DNA from: Phlebotomus papatasi
Taxonomy: Eukaryota; Arthropoda; Insecta; Diptera; Psychodidae
Assembly (NCBI RefSeq): GCF_024763615.1
Contig: NC_077222.1
Location: forward strand, 75,702,001-75,766,000
Direction of reading: 5' to 3'
Length of the DNA stretch: 64,000 nucleotides
Shown here: piece by piece, positions 47,900 to 60,534 of the stretch
Numbering within the stretch: the first letter of the stretch is position 1
Layout of the letters: each line of letters opens with the position of its first letter
Translations under genes and position numbers: made by a program
The notes under the pieces: generated by a model
Seen by the model: the letters and a program-made list of their open reading frames with translations, nothing else
The model's database searches: none
Told to the model about the DNA's origin: nothing

Positions 47900-48960
47900 A
47901 ATATTGATTAAATACAGGGTATCCCGGCATTAATGACCTTGGCGGGACTGATATAATCGATATAATTGTGCGAATTCATAATAAGTAGTACAGAATAATT
48001 AGCCTATTCATTATATACGAAATGCGCACCGTTTAATAAACATTTAAAAAAATTTAAATTATATTTAAAAAAAATTAAGTACTATTTTATCCTGAGTTCC
48101 TGAATAAATAGTTGGAACATTCAAAAATTTTACAATAGAGTCCCTCATCGAAAGCTTCTAGTTAAAATCAAAATATAAACGTCGGGTTATTGTATTATAT
48201 TAAAAAAAACGGATTGCAGATGATTGAAAATTACCTTTTTGCTTCTCCTTGAATATTTATACACATTTAATATAAATCATATAAAAATAAGAAAGAAATA
48301 CGTTTTCAAGAAGGTTTAACATTGAAGTGCGGTTTACTCAGCCTGATTTCCAAATATAATGGAAGCTCTGGAAGGGTTAATTTTAGTCCCATCGAGCAAA
48401 TAGAGTCCCACAATAATAGAGTATGCAGAAGCAAGAAGTATTGACACTGCACAACATGAGAAAGTAAAAGGTGCCATACAGGAATTAAAAAAAATGTAGA
48501 GGAAACTGAGGCAGTAGTAAATATGGGGTAGATGTAAACACTGATTTTTATGTTTATACTATTTGAACCATCCTCATTGCACAAGGATCAGTATCTATAA
48601 ATCCAAAATTCGCAGTGTGTTTACAACTATCTCATATTCACTACTACCCCAAATCCTTTTACAATGAAGCAGATGCTCTGTTTCCTAATACGAAAAAAAA
48701 AACATTTTCGAATATCTGTGTATTTGTCCATTTTCCTCGGCGGAGATGGAGAGAAGGTTTTTCGTATTAAAATGAATAAAAACCTTATTGGGGAAAACTA
48801 TAAGACAATCCCGCGTCCCGAGATATTGACTACAAATTATCTTATAATCTGATTTATTAAATTCAGCGAATTTATGACAAATAGTAAACAATAGAGTCAT
48901 TCTCAACGTTTTGAGATTTCCTCAATATATTATATGGACAAAGAAAAATGGAGACCACGA
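47900..48960. other. A+T-rich sequence with an element-end-like motif
   Basis: TACAGGGTATCCCGGCATTA at about 47916 resembles transposon termini of the CAGGGTGTCCCGG kind, but I could not find a matching inverted end. No gene seen. Confidence 0.35.
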
Positions 48961-48964
48961 AGAA

Positions 48965-49565
48965 GTAGGGTAACGTGTGGTATTTCTGGACAAGGTGCTT
49001 TTCGGGACATAATATAGGTATTTTGGGACACATCACAAATGCTATAAATATTTATTTTCTAATTGTTTTTATAAAACTTCTGAAATTTTATTTAATTTAA
49101 AGTGTGAAATACGTGTGAATTGTGAATGTCACATTCCACTTTTTACAAAACCTTCAGTGTGGTCAATTTTGCAGATGTCAACACAAACAGTGTCTAGTTT
49201 TTTCGATTTAAGTCATTTTACAAGTGATATTTAAACAAAACTTTTATGAAAGAGTGAAGTTTAGATCTTCTACTTAAAGGTAAATAATCAGGCTCGGTGA
49301 AATTTATTTGCATAATAACGACTTTTGTCTGTCTCGAAATACACAACTGTCCCAAAATATACCACATTTACTTCTTTACATATTTTGCTATTTTGTATAA
49401 AAAATTATGCATTTTTCAACATTTTTCGATCAGAATCTTCTTCTGGATAGCATAAGGAACATAAATATTTGTATCAACAAAGAAAAAAATAATTTGAGAA
49501 GTGGTTAAGCTGTTTGAAACTTGAAAGTGCTAAAAAGTGTCCCGAAATACCATACGTTACCCTAC
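48965..49565. mobile_element. 601-bp MITE with GTAGGGTAACG termini
   Basis: GTAGGGTAACGTGTGGTATT followed by TCTGGACA at the left is matched on the other strand at the right by GTAGGGTAACGTATGGTATT followed by TCGGGACA. Two further inverted phrases (TCGGGACA..., GTCTCGAAATACACAACTGT CCCAAAATATACCAC) lie inside. Non-coding. Confidence 0.75.
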
Positions 49566-49662
49566 TATTCTACCTTCTTTCTTTTGCTCATTTTATACCT
49601 TTGGTACGGTGAGAAAATTAAAAAAAATATCAGAATTAAATTATTTTCAAAATTACCTTTTT

Positions 49663-50186
49663 GTAGGGGAAGTTGGATATAGGGGGAAGTAGGGCACTTT
49701 TGAAAGTGAGGCACCTTTAAAATTGTAATTTTTCTCCTATGTTTAAGTAGAACTGAGCCATATTATAATGTTATTTCGATTCTCAATCGATTTTTTACAG
49801 CTAATATATTACGATAGGGCTCAACTTTATTTAAAAATAGGTGAAAAATCCTAATTTAAAAGATGCCCCACTTCCCCCTACCTTTGAATTGGGGCACCTT
49901 TTGAAATAGGGTTTTTTCTCCTTTAAATGAAACTGGACCTAAACATGAAATAATTTGGCTCCACAAACCAATTTTAAAGCAAAATTGCATTTGGGCTCAG
50001 TTCAATTCCATTTAAAAATAAATTTTCATCCCGTAGTTTGGCATCGACGCTAATACAGCGATGGCCGCATGGGGGGTGGGAAAGAAAGCATTGATGACAA
50101 TAAAATTCAATTCAATTCAAATTCAAATGCAAAAATCTAATTCAAAGGTGTCCCTATTCAAAGATACCCCTCTTCCTCTTCCCTAC
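49663..50186. mobile_element. nested MITE cluster with (G)TAGGGG termini
   Basis: An inner element of about 200 bp (49679-49881) has ends TAGGGGGAAGTAGGGCACTT and, inverted, TAGGGGGAAGTGGGGCATCT. It is flanked by GTAGGGGAAGTTGG at 49663 and by a right part whose inverted end is GTAGGGAAGAGGAAGAGGGG. The repeated phrase GGGGCACCTTTTGAA occurs in both strands. The exact nesting order is uncertain. Confidence 0.55.
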
Positions 50187-50189
50187 ATT

Positions 50190-51915
50190 TGGGAAAGTTT
50201 AAAAATTACTGATAAATTTTATTTTACACAGGAATTCCTCTCCCCTGAGCAAAATTCATTCTTACGCCCGTGCTCATAAGTAACATTTGTAGACGTGAAA
50301 ATTGTACCCTTCTATTTATCTCTATTGTAGTTTTGGTTTTCTCTGTGATAGAAAAGTGTGAGGATGACATGAAAAGGCACCAATTACTCCAACATAGATT
50401 CGTTCAGGACAAAACATGAGATAATCCGTGTGAATAGGAAATGCAGAGCTTCCAGATGCATCGCCCCTGTGTTGATTGGTAATCGTACATCGGGCATTGA
50501 ATGCCAGTTGAGCTATTTGGTATTTTACTTTATCCAATGGGGATTATTCACTCTCGGAATATATATGTGTATATACATATATACATATATTTTTCTACAT
50601 GAAAATCCTATTAGTCGAAAGGCTACAATTTATTCACTGCATCAATCGCCAAAATTTCATCCGCTCTATTATCCAAGAGTCTTCCTTTCCCATAATAAAC
50701 CGTCCCCATAAATGTTTTCCCCATTTGCTGACGATTTTAATATTTTCCATAGTAAATTTTCAACATTACTGCACACTCTTCGGTCAAATAATTTTCAATA
50801 ATAGATTATCGGATAGTGAATTGTAGATTTTCGTGGCAGGATACTCTGGGGTTTTGGTATTGTGAAAATATTATGTGTGTTAAATCGTTGCGATGATCTG
50901 CCGCGAATTCATCATTCAACAACTGATCCCACTGCTGGAGAATTGAATTTAAATGAATCTCAATTAAGTCAATTAAGTTATAATGGGATATACTGCTTAT
51001 TCAATTTTCTAAATATATTGTGTTTCATATGTAGAGTTTTATTTTCTAAATATGGGAGAGTATGAAACAAATAATGCAGATTCTTTATTTGTTTTTGGCT
51101 ATATGTCCTTTTGGCTAGTGACAAAATTAAATTTGATTTTAAAGCAAATAAATTAAATATCTTTTAATAAAATTGAAGGAAAAAAATAGATTATTTTTCT
51201 TGCATACGGTCTACATCAAATATCTTAGAAGGTTATACTGTGTTAGACGAATTAGACTCAATTTTGTAAAATGGAATACGATGTTATGCCTATCAAATGA
51301 TACAAACCCAAATTTGTATACGCATTCGCTAAACCAGATTAGGGTGTGACTGGTTTTATACAAAACTTTTAGATTTTGTTGCAGCGAATTTACTAATCAC
51401 TATAACATATGTTGTAACAGTGTATTGTATCTTATCTTCAATTTTGTATCTTCAATTTTTGTATTTATAAAAGGTCTTTTTTTATCCAAAAAAATTAAAG
51501 TGATTGCGAAAAAGAGTTTCATTCTTTGCAGCTCTTACTGTATCATTATTATTTTCTAACCTCTGTTCTTATTCCATACTGCTCTGCAGTTGATTTCAAA
51601 CACTTTTTCCCCACGATGATCGTCAGAAAATTCATTTCTCAGATGAAGCATTTCGAGCATTTAGAGACTTTTTTGCATTGTTCAGTAGTTTCTTTCTTTT
51701 TATCACCATCCTTCGCAGCCCAGTAAGCTCCCTGAGGGTTTGTTAAATAAAGCATCAATATGAAAGTGAGAAATGTGACAAAAGCACAGGATTATAGTCA
51801 CATAACGAAAGTTCTGGAGAATTGCACTAAATGCAAAAAAAGTCACATCAAATCATCCCTCGGGTGTTAGGATTAATCAATATGGGAAGAGAAGTAAAAG
51901 AAAATATGGAAAGTA
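50190..51915. other. A+T-rich sequence, no recognised gene
   Basis: The stretch contains a palindromic TA/CA microsatellite (TATATGTGTATATACATATA) at about 50560-50592 and several short frames with no recognised product. Confidence 0.4.
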
Positions 51916-51919
51916 AGGA

Positions 51920-52900
51920 AAGATATAAGCCTAGATATGCTTACTGTAGATAAGATTTTTAATGTGAGCCTAACTCAAAATACTTTGCATAATTGATTAG
52001 GAGCTGAAGTTGGAGACGTAATGCAATAACTATTTTACTTAAATTTGTGGATAAGTGCGATTTTAGAATTCAAAAAATTGTGAGCAAAATATCGGTGAAA
52101 TGTTGGCCAGTTTTTAAAATTTCGTCAAAGGCTTAGCATAATCGGTCCCGTAGTCAAAATTGTTTTTTGCGATATTTTAATTTATACAAACTTGAGATGT
52201 TGTAGAGAAATGTAGTATTTCACGATTCCTTTTTCGTTTTGTCCCAGATTATCTAAACAGAGATCCAGGATCCAGAGGTTTGTTGAACCAGAAATACTAC
52301 ACTGAACTGTAGGTGCAGATTTCACAAATAGTATCTATACCAAATGCTGTGATTTATTCACACAGGTACTACCAGAGGGGTGACATTAGCTCTAAAAAAT
52401 GCGACCGGTTTTAGTGTAATTTTTCCCCTGTTTCCGTATACGTTTCACGAGATATCTTCAAAGCTATGTAGGTTGCCAATTTAGGGTTTTCGGTTGCGTC
52501 TTCGTTATTAAATTGGCTTTTATTTTGTATTAGTATTTCTTGCTAATTCATTCTACAATGACAGAAAACAGCTAATAAACTCAAAAAATTTTTCGGCTCG
52601 CTTGAAACATATGGGAACGTAAGAAATGTCATGCCCCTGGGCACTACAGTGAGAGCTATAAATTAGTTTTGGAAATTTCAAAACATTCGATATCGAAATT
52701 TCGAAAATGAATTTTGGATTTTAGCCTCGTTAGCACCCCTAGTGGTTATCACATAAAGTTCAAATGTTCAGAAGAGTTGAATTATTAAATGAGACCTTTC
52801 CGAGTCACTCAAGATCATAAAACTCTGACAATTAGAACGAAAACTAATGACTATTTTAACTTTTTACTTTGAGAACTTTGTGGATTGTTAAGAATTTTTC
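51920..52900. mobile_element. decayed, internally deleted transposon copy C
   Basis: This has the same orientation as copy B. GTAGATAAGATTTTTAATGTGAG, GGAGCTGAAGTTGG, CACCCCTAGTGGTTATCACA, GTTCAAATGTTCAGAA, CTGACAATTAGAACG and TTGTTAAGAATTTTTCAAC match in order. Total length is about 0.98 kb compared with 1.82 kb, and divergence is high, so it is an old copy. Confidence 0.6.
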
Positions 52901-52904
52901 AACG

Positions 52905-55320
52905 TTAAGCTACGAATTACTCTATTCGTAGTGAAATATTATAAAGAGTGACAAGATATTATTAAAAGATTAGCTTCCACCTGCTCAACTGAAGACCATC
53001 AAAAACGGGGAGAGTAAAAAACATATTCCTAATATTATCATAATATTCTATACTTTTAGATTCTATAATAACTAATTACATCTTTGTAGTTTAAAAAAAA
53101 AAGCAATTCAATTCACGACAGACACTGTCACTGCGGAAGTATCTCACAAAAGATCTCACAAATTCTGGGAAGTGCTTTTCGAGGATGGGGTAGTGAGAGA
53201 AAAAAGTGCACTCTCACCTTTACTCAAGATCGATTAATTTCCAATTGTGGAAAATTGCAAGCAAAGCACTCCACCACTGTCCACGAGAGAAAAATGTGAA
53301 AGATGGTAAAGAGAAATAGAGGGAGGATGATTAAAGTGGAGAAAAAAGATGAAAAGGACTTTTCATGAAAAGTCATTGTCTTGTGCTCATTTTTCATCCA
53401 TTTCCACTTGACTCTGTGGAACTGTCCCTTCACACTTCGTGAGTCCTCCCTTGCCCAAGAGACATTTTCATTTTTAATAAAGATCCCTGGAGGAGAATCC
53501 ACTTCGTGTTGCCATTGAGTATAGGGACAAAAATGCACTTCTTAATGAAGTTTCGCAGAGTATGAAAATGAAAAATTATCCATTAATTGCATTTTGTTGA
53601 TCTTTCATTTGTGCCACCCCCACAAGAAATGTCCTTATCATCTGGCTGAACTTTTTTGCACATACCTTCCCCACAAAAGGGGAGTCTTTTTTTTATGCCC
53701 GTACATTTTGCCAGAACTTTCAAATATGTATATACATTGTGGTGTGGCATGCAAATAGCTAGAGAAATCAATAAATGGCCCCAAAGGGGAGAAAAGGATG
53801 CTCCCGTGATGGTGAAAATTGTATGTGGAAGAGTCTGATGTGTTCGATGGTGGTAAATGGCACGGTGCCCATGTTGCAATTTGTGCCCCCCCTCGGCACC
53901 TCCAGGACAAACGAGAGAAAGAGCGAAAATTCATGGTGGAGAGAATTCACGCATGTATTTAATGAGGTTCATCTGCAAAACACCACATGATATTCCTGGT
54001 GCACTTCCAATTGTACAAACGTTTCATCCCCAAAGCCCATCCTCAATAAGTTCACCATTTAAATGAGAGTTACATTTCATATTTGTCCCAATATTTCCAG
54101 GTTACCCTTCCATGAACATTGCAGCGGTTCACCCATCCTAACCAAAAACAGAAATTTGGGTCCAACTGTCTAGGTGTGAGATTGTGTGGGTTTTTGAGGA
54201 AGGGTTTCCAGCTTCATGCAAGTCAACTGAAATTTATTCCACGTGGAATGTGTTAATTAATTTCAGATACAATCCACCCATCTGCCGCATAGAAATATCT
54301 TAATTTCCACAACATCATGCCAAAATTTGCATTACAACGAAAAACATCAACCCTCAATCAAGTGGACTAGGATGCACCATTCAAATGTCAATTTTCTACC
54401 GAATGTACCTCTGTGAGGTGGGTTAACAATGCATAAAGTGGACGACACATTGAGTTCCGATTCTAGATTGAAGTTGGAGAGTAACAGAGAAATGTCGAGG
54501 CGACCTTTCGTAGATCAAGGGTTAAAGTCACATGTGAAAATGTCAGAGTCAAGCTTATCCGTTTAAGGGTGTGGTGTTCTTTTCACCTTTATCACCTGTT
54601 TCTTTTGCCATTATGTTTTTCCATTGGAGTTCACATGCCTAGAGGGATAGAGTGATATATATGAATATGTTGATTTGTTGTAAAATTTGAGTTGAGATTC
54701 TGTTTATTAAATAAAGGACTAATAAAGTATTCAGGACACTATGTAATTATCGATTGCATATACAACGGATTTTGAGGGAATTTATGTGTTAGAGTTAGGC
54801 AGGATTTTGGCAAAGCTTGAATGACCACAAATTTTTCTCGATTATACCCCCTGTCAACAGAGCTTGAAATTTTGGATTTTCGCTAATATTAGAGGGATAC
54901 AATTACTAGTCCCATTGTATTATACCTTTAATACAAGCTATATGCACTCCAGTAAACTTTTTATTATTTACATTGCTAATTTGGTACTTTATGGGTTAAG
55001 TATAGTGAAATACTCGCTTTATCATGTTAGTGCACCAGGTTCATATATCGCTTAGATCATCAAACATTTTGTAACATTTAGGGTGATCGAATCGAATCTC
55101 ACACAATGAACTTCGGTGCATTTAATTCCAAAGGTATTGCCGGGTTAATAACTCTTAATTAGTTTCAGAATTAATATGTAAATTTAAAATGTAAAAACTT
55201 GGGGCTCTTCCTTGCATAAGTGTTTCTTTTCCATACAACCAGATTTCTTTTGAGCATATGAACTAGATTTTATATGTTTTATTATCGTAGATGCGGGTGA
55301 TTTGCAACCTTGTTTTTCGT
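52905..55320. other. mixed sequence, no recognised gene; possible conserved non-coding island
   Basis: 53100-54640 is less A+T-rich, repeat-free and has several overlapping frames on both strands (up to 104 codons at 53224-53538, minus), none recognised. The mutual overlap on both strands argues against coding. It could be an intron or regulatory region. Confidence 0.35.
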
Positions 55321-55324
55321 AGTT

Positions 55325-55392
55325 TTTTCTTTAATTCTGGCATTTAAGGATGATCTTTTAGAAGCATCCTTAACTTATAGAATTAAAGAAAA
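55325..55392. other. 68-nt two-stem hairpin, precursor-miRNA-sized
   Basis: TTTTCTTTAATTCT (55325-55338) pairs perfectly with AGAATTAAAGAAAA (55379-55392), and TTAAGGATG (55344-55352) pairs with CATCCTTAA (55365-55373). A symmetric 5-nt internal loop separates the stems and the apical loop is 12 nt. Either strand could form it. A small hairpin, a MITE tip or a miRNA-like precursor are all possible. Confidence 0.5.
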
Positions 55393-55429
55393 GCCTTGAT
55401 GTGAAATCACCTCTAGAATGCAGAGTCAC

Positions 55430-55580
55430 CAGCATCATGTGAAATTGTCCTTTTCGCAGAAATTCTGTTCTGTGCACCAGGTGGGACTCGAAGTCACAAT
55501 TGCAAGAATTGACCTAGAGACCTTTTCGTTTAACCAGTCTAATCAATCAATCGTAACTCGTAAGCGTCTCTAGTGACTAA
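55430..55580 (-). mobile_element. tRNA-derived SINE remnant
   Basis: On the minus strand an A-box-like CTGGTTAAACGAAAAGG (55521-55537) is followed about 30 nt later by a B-box GACTTCGAGTCCC (TTCGAGTCC at 55484-55492) and CACCTGG. The spacing fits a tRNA-type promoter. Intervening sequence does not fold as a full tRNA. Confidence 0.55.
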
Positions 55581-55589
55581 ACCGTGAAT

Positions 55590-57890
55590 AAAAAGGCAAT
55601 CGGACAAAACTAATCCACCATTACAATTTCAATTTCCTCATTTTTGCAGTTGGACTGCGCAACAGTAAAAAAAATCTGAAATTTTATTATGCGAGAGAAC
55701 TAACTTTTGTTGCAGTCAAAATAATAATTTTGTAATTTATTTGAACTAAATTGTTTGTTATAAAAATATCCAGTATTTAAGCAAGGTAAGAAAGGAATCA
55801 GATCACTTAATTCTGGTAATTATACATTCCTCCTTCCCATATATTTGATTTGATATTACAGAAGTTTGGGGGTTCGAGTAACAAGGAGATTCTCATGCTC
55901 TTTAGTATAATTATCACCAGGTACATCCATTCACTTAACAGAAGGTACAAAAAGATCAGAGTTCATTGATACACATGCTATTTAATATCTCTATAATCAA
56001 GTCAGATTCACACACATTAATTCAGTTTTAATCCAATATTGTTATTTTAATATTTTTAAGCTCTATAACCTATAGAGAGACGAGTAAATTATAATTTAGT
56101 GACTTATGTCATAGTACAAATTTACTTATTCTATTCCTAAAGAAATTATTAATTGTTACGATTTTGTAAATCTGTTGTTTAGAGAAAAAATATAATCCAC
56201 GATGTTTGCTTTCCAGCTTATTTTTAGAGCCAGAGGCAAAACGATTAGAAACATCGATTTTCAGTTCTCGAGATTCCGTAGTTAAAGTCACTTTTACAGA
56301 AATTTTTGGGAAACCATTTATATATGTATGAGCTACCAACCTTATCTTCGGTTTCCAAATATGTTTTAAATATTCCCCAGAGTATTTGTCCCATTACTGG
56401 ACGTTGCCTCTTTCCTCTAAATGGTTTTTAAGGTTATAGGTAAAGAAAAATGTAAAAGAATTCAACTAAAACTCTAGAGAGCATATTATTGGGAACAGAT
56501 TAGCAGAAGACTGTCCGAAGGTCTTAAAAATTCATACACTTGGAATCATATCAACTCAAGTTTTAACTTTATGAAGAAAAACAACAATTTAAAGTTATGA
56601 TTTTGATGATGAAGGTCTGATGAAAAGCTGGAAAATTTTACAAATTTGTCTTTACCTCACTATAATGTTTAAGTCATTTTTTTAAATTTTTTTTAAAATA
56701 TAAGAATGTCTCACATACATTCCGAAAATTCTTCGCTTTTAGATATTGAATTTTGCAGTTGTTTAACCACTATGGAACCTAAGTTCCCTCTAGAATGCGA
56801 AACATTTTAAAATTTTCCAACAATTTGCAAATCAATTTGGTAACAAAAGTAAAAGAACAATTAACTCCTATTGGTTTTAATTTTTTTTTTAGTAAAATCC
56901 CTTGTATGTTGGGTAAAAATTTTTGCAATTCCATGGATCGGTAAGTACTAGTTGAAAAAAAATCCATCTCTATTCCAGTATTGCGGCATCTGGCGAATGG
57001 GAGGGTATTATAAAATTTGCTTCGAAAACAATATGTGTCTCACGATGGTCATCCGCATTTCCATGACCATGAGAGCATTTGAGTTTAACATCAATGGGAG
57101 ATATTTGCATTTCCCCTTGTTGCGCTTTATTCACATTTGCTCCACTCAATTGCAAATATGTGAAACATTTTGAATTTATTCGGACGTGTGAATGATTCAG
57201 GACGTATGGGAGAAATTTGGAGTTGGGGCAGTGAATGAATTGAAAATACCTCAGCGTAGAAAGCCAAACGTACACACTACTTCAAGAAGACACAGTAAAA
57301 CCATGAAATTGACAAATAAATTTTCGTCAGGAGAAATACAAATTTTGCGGAAATGGAGGGAGGAGATTGGGTGTATTTCCATTTTCATGTTGTTTCACCA
57401 TTTCCCATTCAGACATCCTCCTCACATTATTCCTTGATGGGATAGCTCTCTCAAGTATTCCTATCGTTTGCGAATGAGGATTGGAATTTGCATTTTACAG
57501 TGGATGGTTGGAGTTTTGTATCTCTTTTCTATCTTCCATAGAATTTCTTTTAAATGAAAACCGATACCACAATATTGTACCTTTTTCTCTGCCTCACTTT
57601 GCTTGTCTCTTGTTATGCTTCTGTAACTGTTCCCTTCATTCCATAGTTGTGGCACAGGATGTATATACTATACTATATCCTTTCCAGTGTCCTGCTCTAT
57701 ATCCCAGACTCTGAATCTCCATGTTGTTGTTTTTTTTTTATCCAGGGAGAACTTGGTCTTACCCTCCGGCATATTCAAAAGCTCCGCATTGATGCTAAAT
57801 TTTAGAACACACTGAGCAAAATTTGCTTATTTTAAAAACTACTGAAAAACAATGACGACGTTATATAGGAAATTCAAGCTCCAAAAGTAT
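55590..57890. other. A+T-rich to mixed sequence, no recognised gene
   Basis: 56970-57720 has overlapping frames to 101 codons on both strands, none recognised. The rest is A+T-rich. Confidence 0.35.
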
Positions 57891-57892
57891 CT

Positions 57893-58345
57893 GAAGATAG
57901 AAAAATAAAAAGGAGTGACAAAGCATCCCAAGCTTTGCGAAATGCTCGAATTCATGACTTGGATGCAATACCTTAAAATTATACTTTCATAATCATTTAA
58001 CGTTTACCGCACACGACAGATTTAAACCAAATAAAATTGGTTTAAAATAGATTAGTAGTAATAAAATTGATTTTCGTATAAAAATTAGTTATCGGTTCAT
58101 TCCGGTTTCAGAACCGATTAAAACCTCAAAAATGGAACGCCCAGTTTTCGAGCAATCCAAATAAAACAAGATTTGGAGGGGAAATGGGAGGGTGGGTGAT
58201 AATTAATGGCATGTTAACGGTCCCAGTGTCGACTTATGGGAGGTCTCTCGAAGGTTCCAGATCTCTATCTCTAATTATTTGATATGTATTGGTGGTAACA
58301 TATATACGGACAAACGGACATTAGAACGGATGAACAAACGGATAA
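57893..58345 (-). repeat. interspersed family, copy 3 (longest)
   Basis: On the minus strand it starts TCCGTTTGTTCATCCGTTC, continues TTAGAGATAGAGATCTGG and GGGACCGTTAACATGCC, and ends TTCGAGCATTTCGCAAAGC...GCTTTGTCACTCC. Both ends agree with 39965-40350. No ORF or RNA polymerase III boxes seen. Confidence 0.6.
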
Positions 58346-58349
58346 ACAG

Positions 58350-60035
58350 CATTCCGTCATTTCTTAGAAATCGTGCGAAACGGGAAAATATGTTGAGAAA
58401 AGTAGTTACCGGGGCGGGGAGGGTGAGAAAACGAGGGATTGGCTCCGTTCAGTTATAACCTTTCGAAGAGACAAAGCCACTCCAAAGCCAAGCCAAACCT
58501 ATTCGAAAATCTACCGGAAGGCTAAAGTGCAAGTTCATATACCCGTCGCTTTAGCGCTGATTGTTCTGCAACTTCGAATTTCGATATTCTTGAGACTTCA
58601 ATCGTCAACAATGTCTGTCAATTTTACTGCAAAATGTGTATTTTTTTGTAGTTTTGTGGATTTCAGGATGGCAGAACGTTTGAATTGTAATGTTATTAAG
58701 ATAAATATACATTTCATGAACTTGCTCAGTTTTTTGTAACTCGTCGGGTTTAAACGTTCGAACTTCCAACGGGTTTTTAGGTAAGTTCTCTCTGATTTAC
58801 CTTCGAATCGGTAAAGGAAAAACCTCAACCGGAGAGAGCTCTCAAATCGGGAAGGTTATTACTGAACGAGAGGATTATGTATATTGGTCTCTTTGTGAAG
58901 TTCGAGCAGAAAAAAATAATCAATTCATATTAAGTTTTTTTATTACTTTGTTATTTTTGTATTAATAATTTAAAGTCATAGATTTAGAGCGATAAAATGA
59001 TCACACGTTTAAAAAATATTAAGATCTCGGAGTCTTCAGAAAAAAAAAATTTTGACAAGATTCTCACAATATGTTTGAACTATATTATAATTTAACGTAA
59101 TATATTGGACTTCATGTAGTTTTTTATCCCATTTAACCCCAAAATAACTTTTATCAAATATAATTTATTCATTGATCCGAGAGTTTTTCCACATAAGCTT
59201 ACGCAATGTTCTTTATTATGAACATAAATTTCTCTGTTGTGTTGAGATCATGAATAAAAGCCATGGATAGAAAAAAAACGTATTATAGTAAACAAAATTT
59301 TGTAACATATTTAAATTTAAAAACTAATATGGAATAGTAACATTTCGGGGTGAAAATTATGAAAATTGAAATAACAATTGTTAGAAAATAATTAAATAAA
59401 TCACATTCATTTTTTCAGAACGCAATAAAAGTGTATAGAGTTAAAAATTAAGCCATTTAAAGCAAAAAAAAAACAATTGTTTTAATAGTGACAGTCATAC
59501 TAACTAAGCATATTTTCTCCGAGTACATTCTCATATTTCCCAAAAGTATTCAACCGAGCTGAACTATACAACTTCATAAGAATCTCCTTGAGCAAAATCG
59601 TGTGGTTTCGGAAGCTCATGGATTTAGGGTGAGAATCTCGATGAATATCTTTCCATTGGCACATATTCTCCTTCATGTTTAAATTACTACATCAAGTTTG
59701 TTTTCGTATGACTAACATACAAAACTTTGCAATCCATAAGTTACTCCAATTTGTGTGAATTCTTTCAGCATTCGAAGAAACATTGACCACACATTCCAAA
59801 GATCTGAACTCTCTAGGAAAACTAAAATGTCTTGAGAACTAAACACCAATATCGTAAAACTAGTAATAATCCTAGATATACCTGCAGTAGATAGCTTATG
59901 ATTATTTCTTGGAAACATTAAAATGCTTACAATTTACAACGTATACGAGTTCATTTGTCAGCTGAATTAGGTTAGGAGCTTACAAGCAATGTCCTGAAAT
60001 ACAAGTAAGTTGTCCAAAATTACACTAATGTTATA
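58350..60035. other. A+T-rich sequence, no recognised gene
   Basis: Only short frames with no recognised product and no convincing repeat or RNA signal. Confidence 0.35.
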
Positions 60036-60041
60036 GTACTA

Positions 60042-60257
60042 TAGGGGAAACTGGAGCATCACCAAACACGAGGTAGCACCAAACACTGCGATTTTTAATC
60101 GGATATTCGACTTGTGAGGAAAAAAACTTATGGAAATTTATAGGCATTATAGGGATGCTTGTCCACTGAAGAAATGGTTTCCATAGCCCAAGTAGTTCAG
60201 AAATAAAAATTAGTTTTTGTTGCTACTCCGTGTTTGGTGGTGCCCCAGTTTCCCCTA
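60042..60257. mobile_element. 216-bp MITE with TAGGGGAAACTGG termini
   Basis: TAGGGGAAACTGGAGCATCA followed by CCAAACACGAGGTAGCA at the left is matched on the other strand by TAGGGGAAACTGGGGCACCA followed by CCAAACACGGAGTAGCA. The inverted repeats are about 37 bp with few mismatches. Non-coding. A TATAGTATAC-type palindromic simple sequence follows at 60265-60330. Confidence 0.8.
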
Positions 60258-60334
60258 CTCTATGCTATGCACTATATGTATGTTATAGTATACTATCCTA
60301 TAGATAGAGTATACCATAGTATACTCTAACCTGT

Positions 60335-60530
60335 ATGAAATGCTCGAATTCGTGACTATGATGCTATATCTCAGAAATACTTTCGAATCATTTGTCATTT
60401 ATCGGTTCACAAGCGATTCAAAAATCGCCCAAATCTTCCAAAATTGATTAAGACTTTTGGACAAAAATAACGTATCGGTTCATATCTGGTCCATTACCTG
60501 ATTCAAAACCCATTAGAATCGGTTCAGTCT
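60335..60530 (-). repeat. interspersed family, copy 4 (partial)
   Basis: GAAATGCTCGAATTCGTGACT, ATCGGTTCA and AATCGGTTCAG match the 57935-58110 part of copy 3 in order; the CCGTCCGTCC end is missing. Confidence 0.5.
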
Positions 60531-60534
60531 TGTC

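Noticed and set aside
47916..47945. Transposon terminus TACAGGGTATCCCGG
   Set aside because: No inverted partner found in the window, so an element could not be delimited.
53100..54640. Overlapping frames on both strands as possible exons
   Set aside because: Several frames of 60-104 codons overlap in all directions, which fits locally stop-poor non-coding DNA better than exons; nothing recognised.
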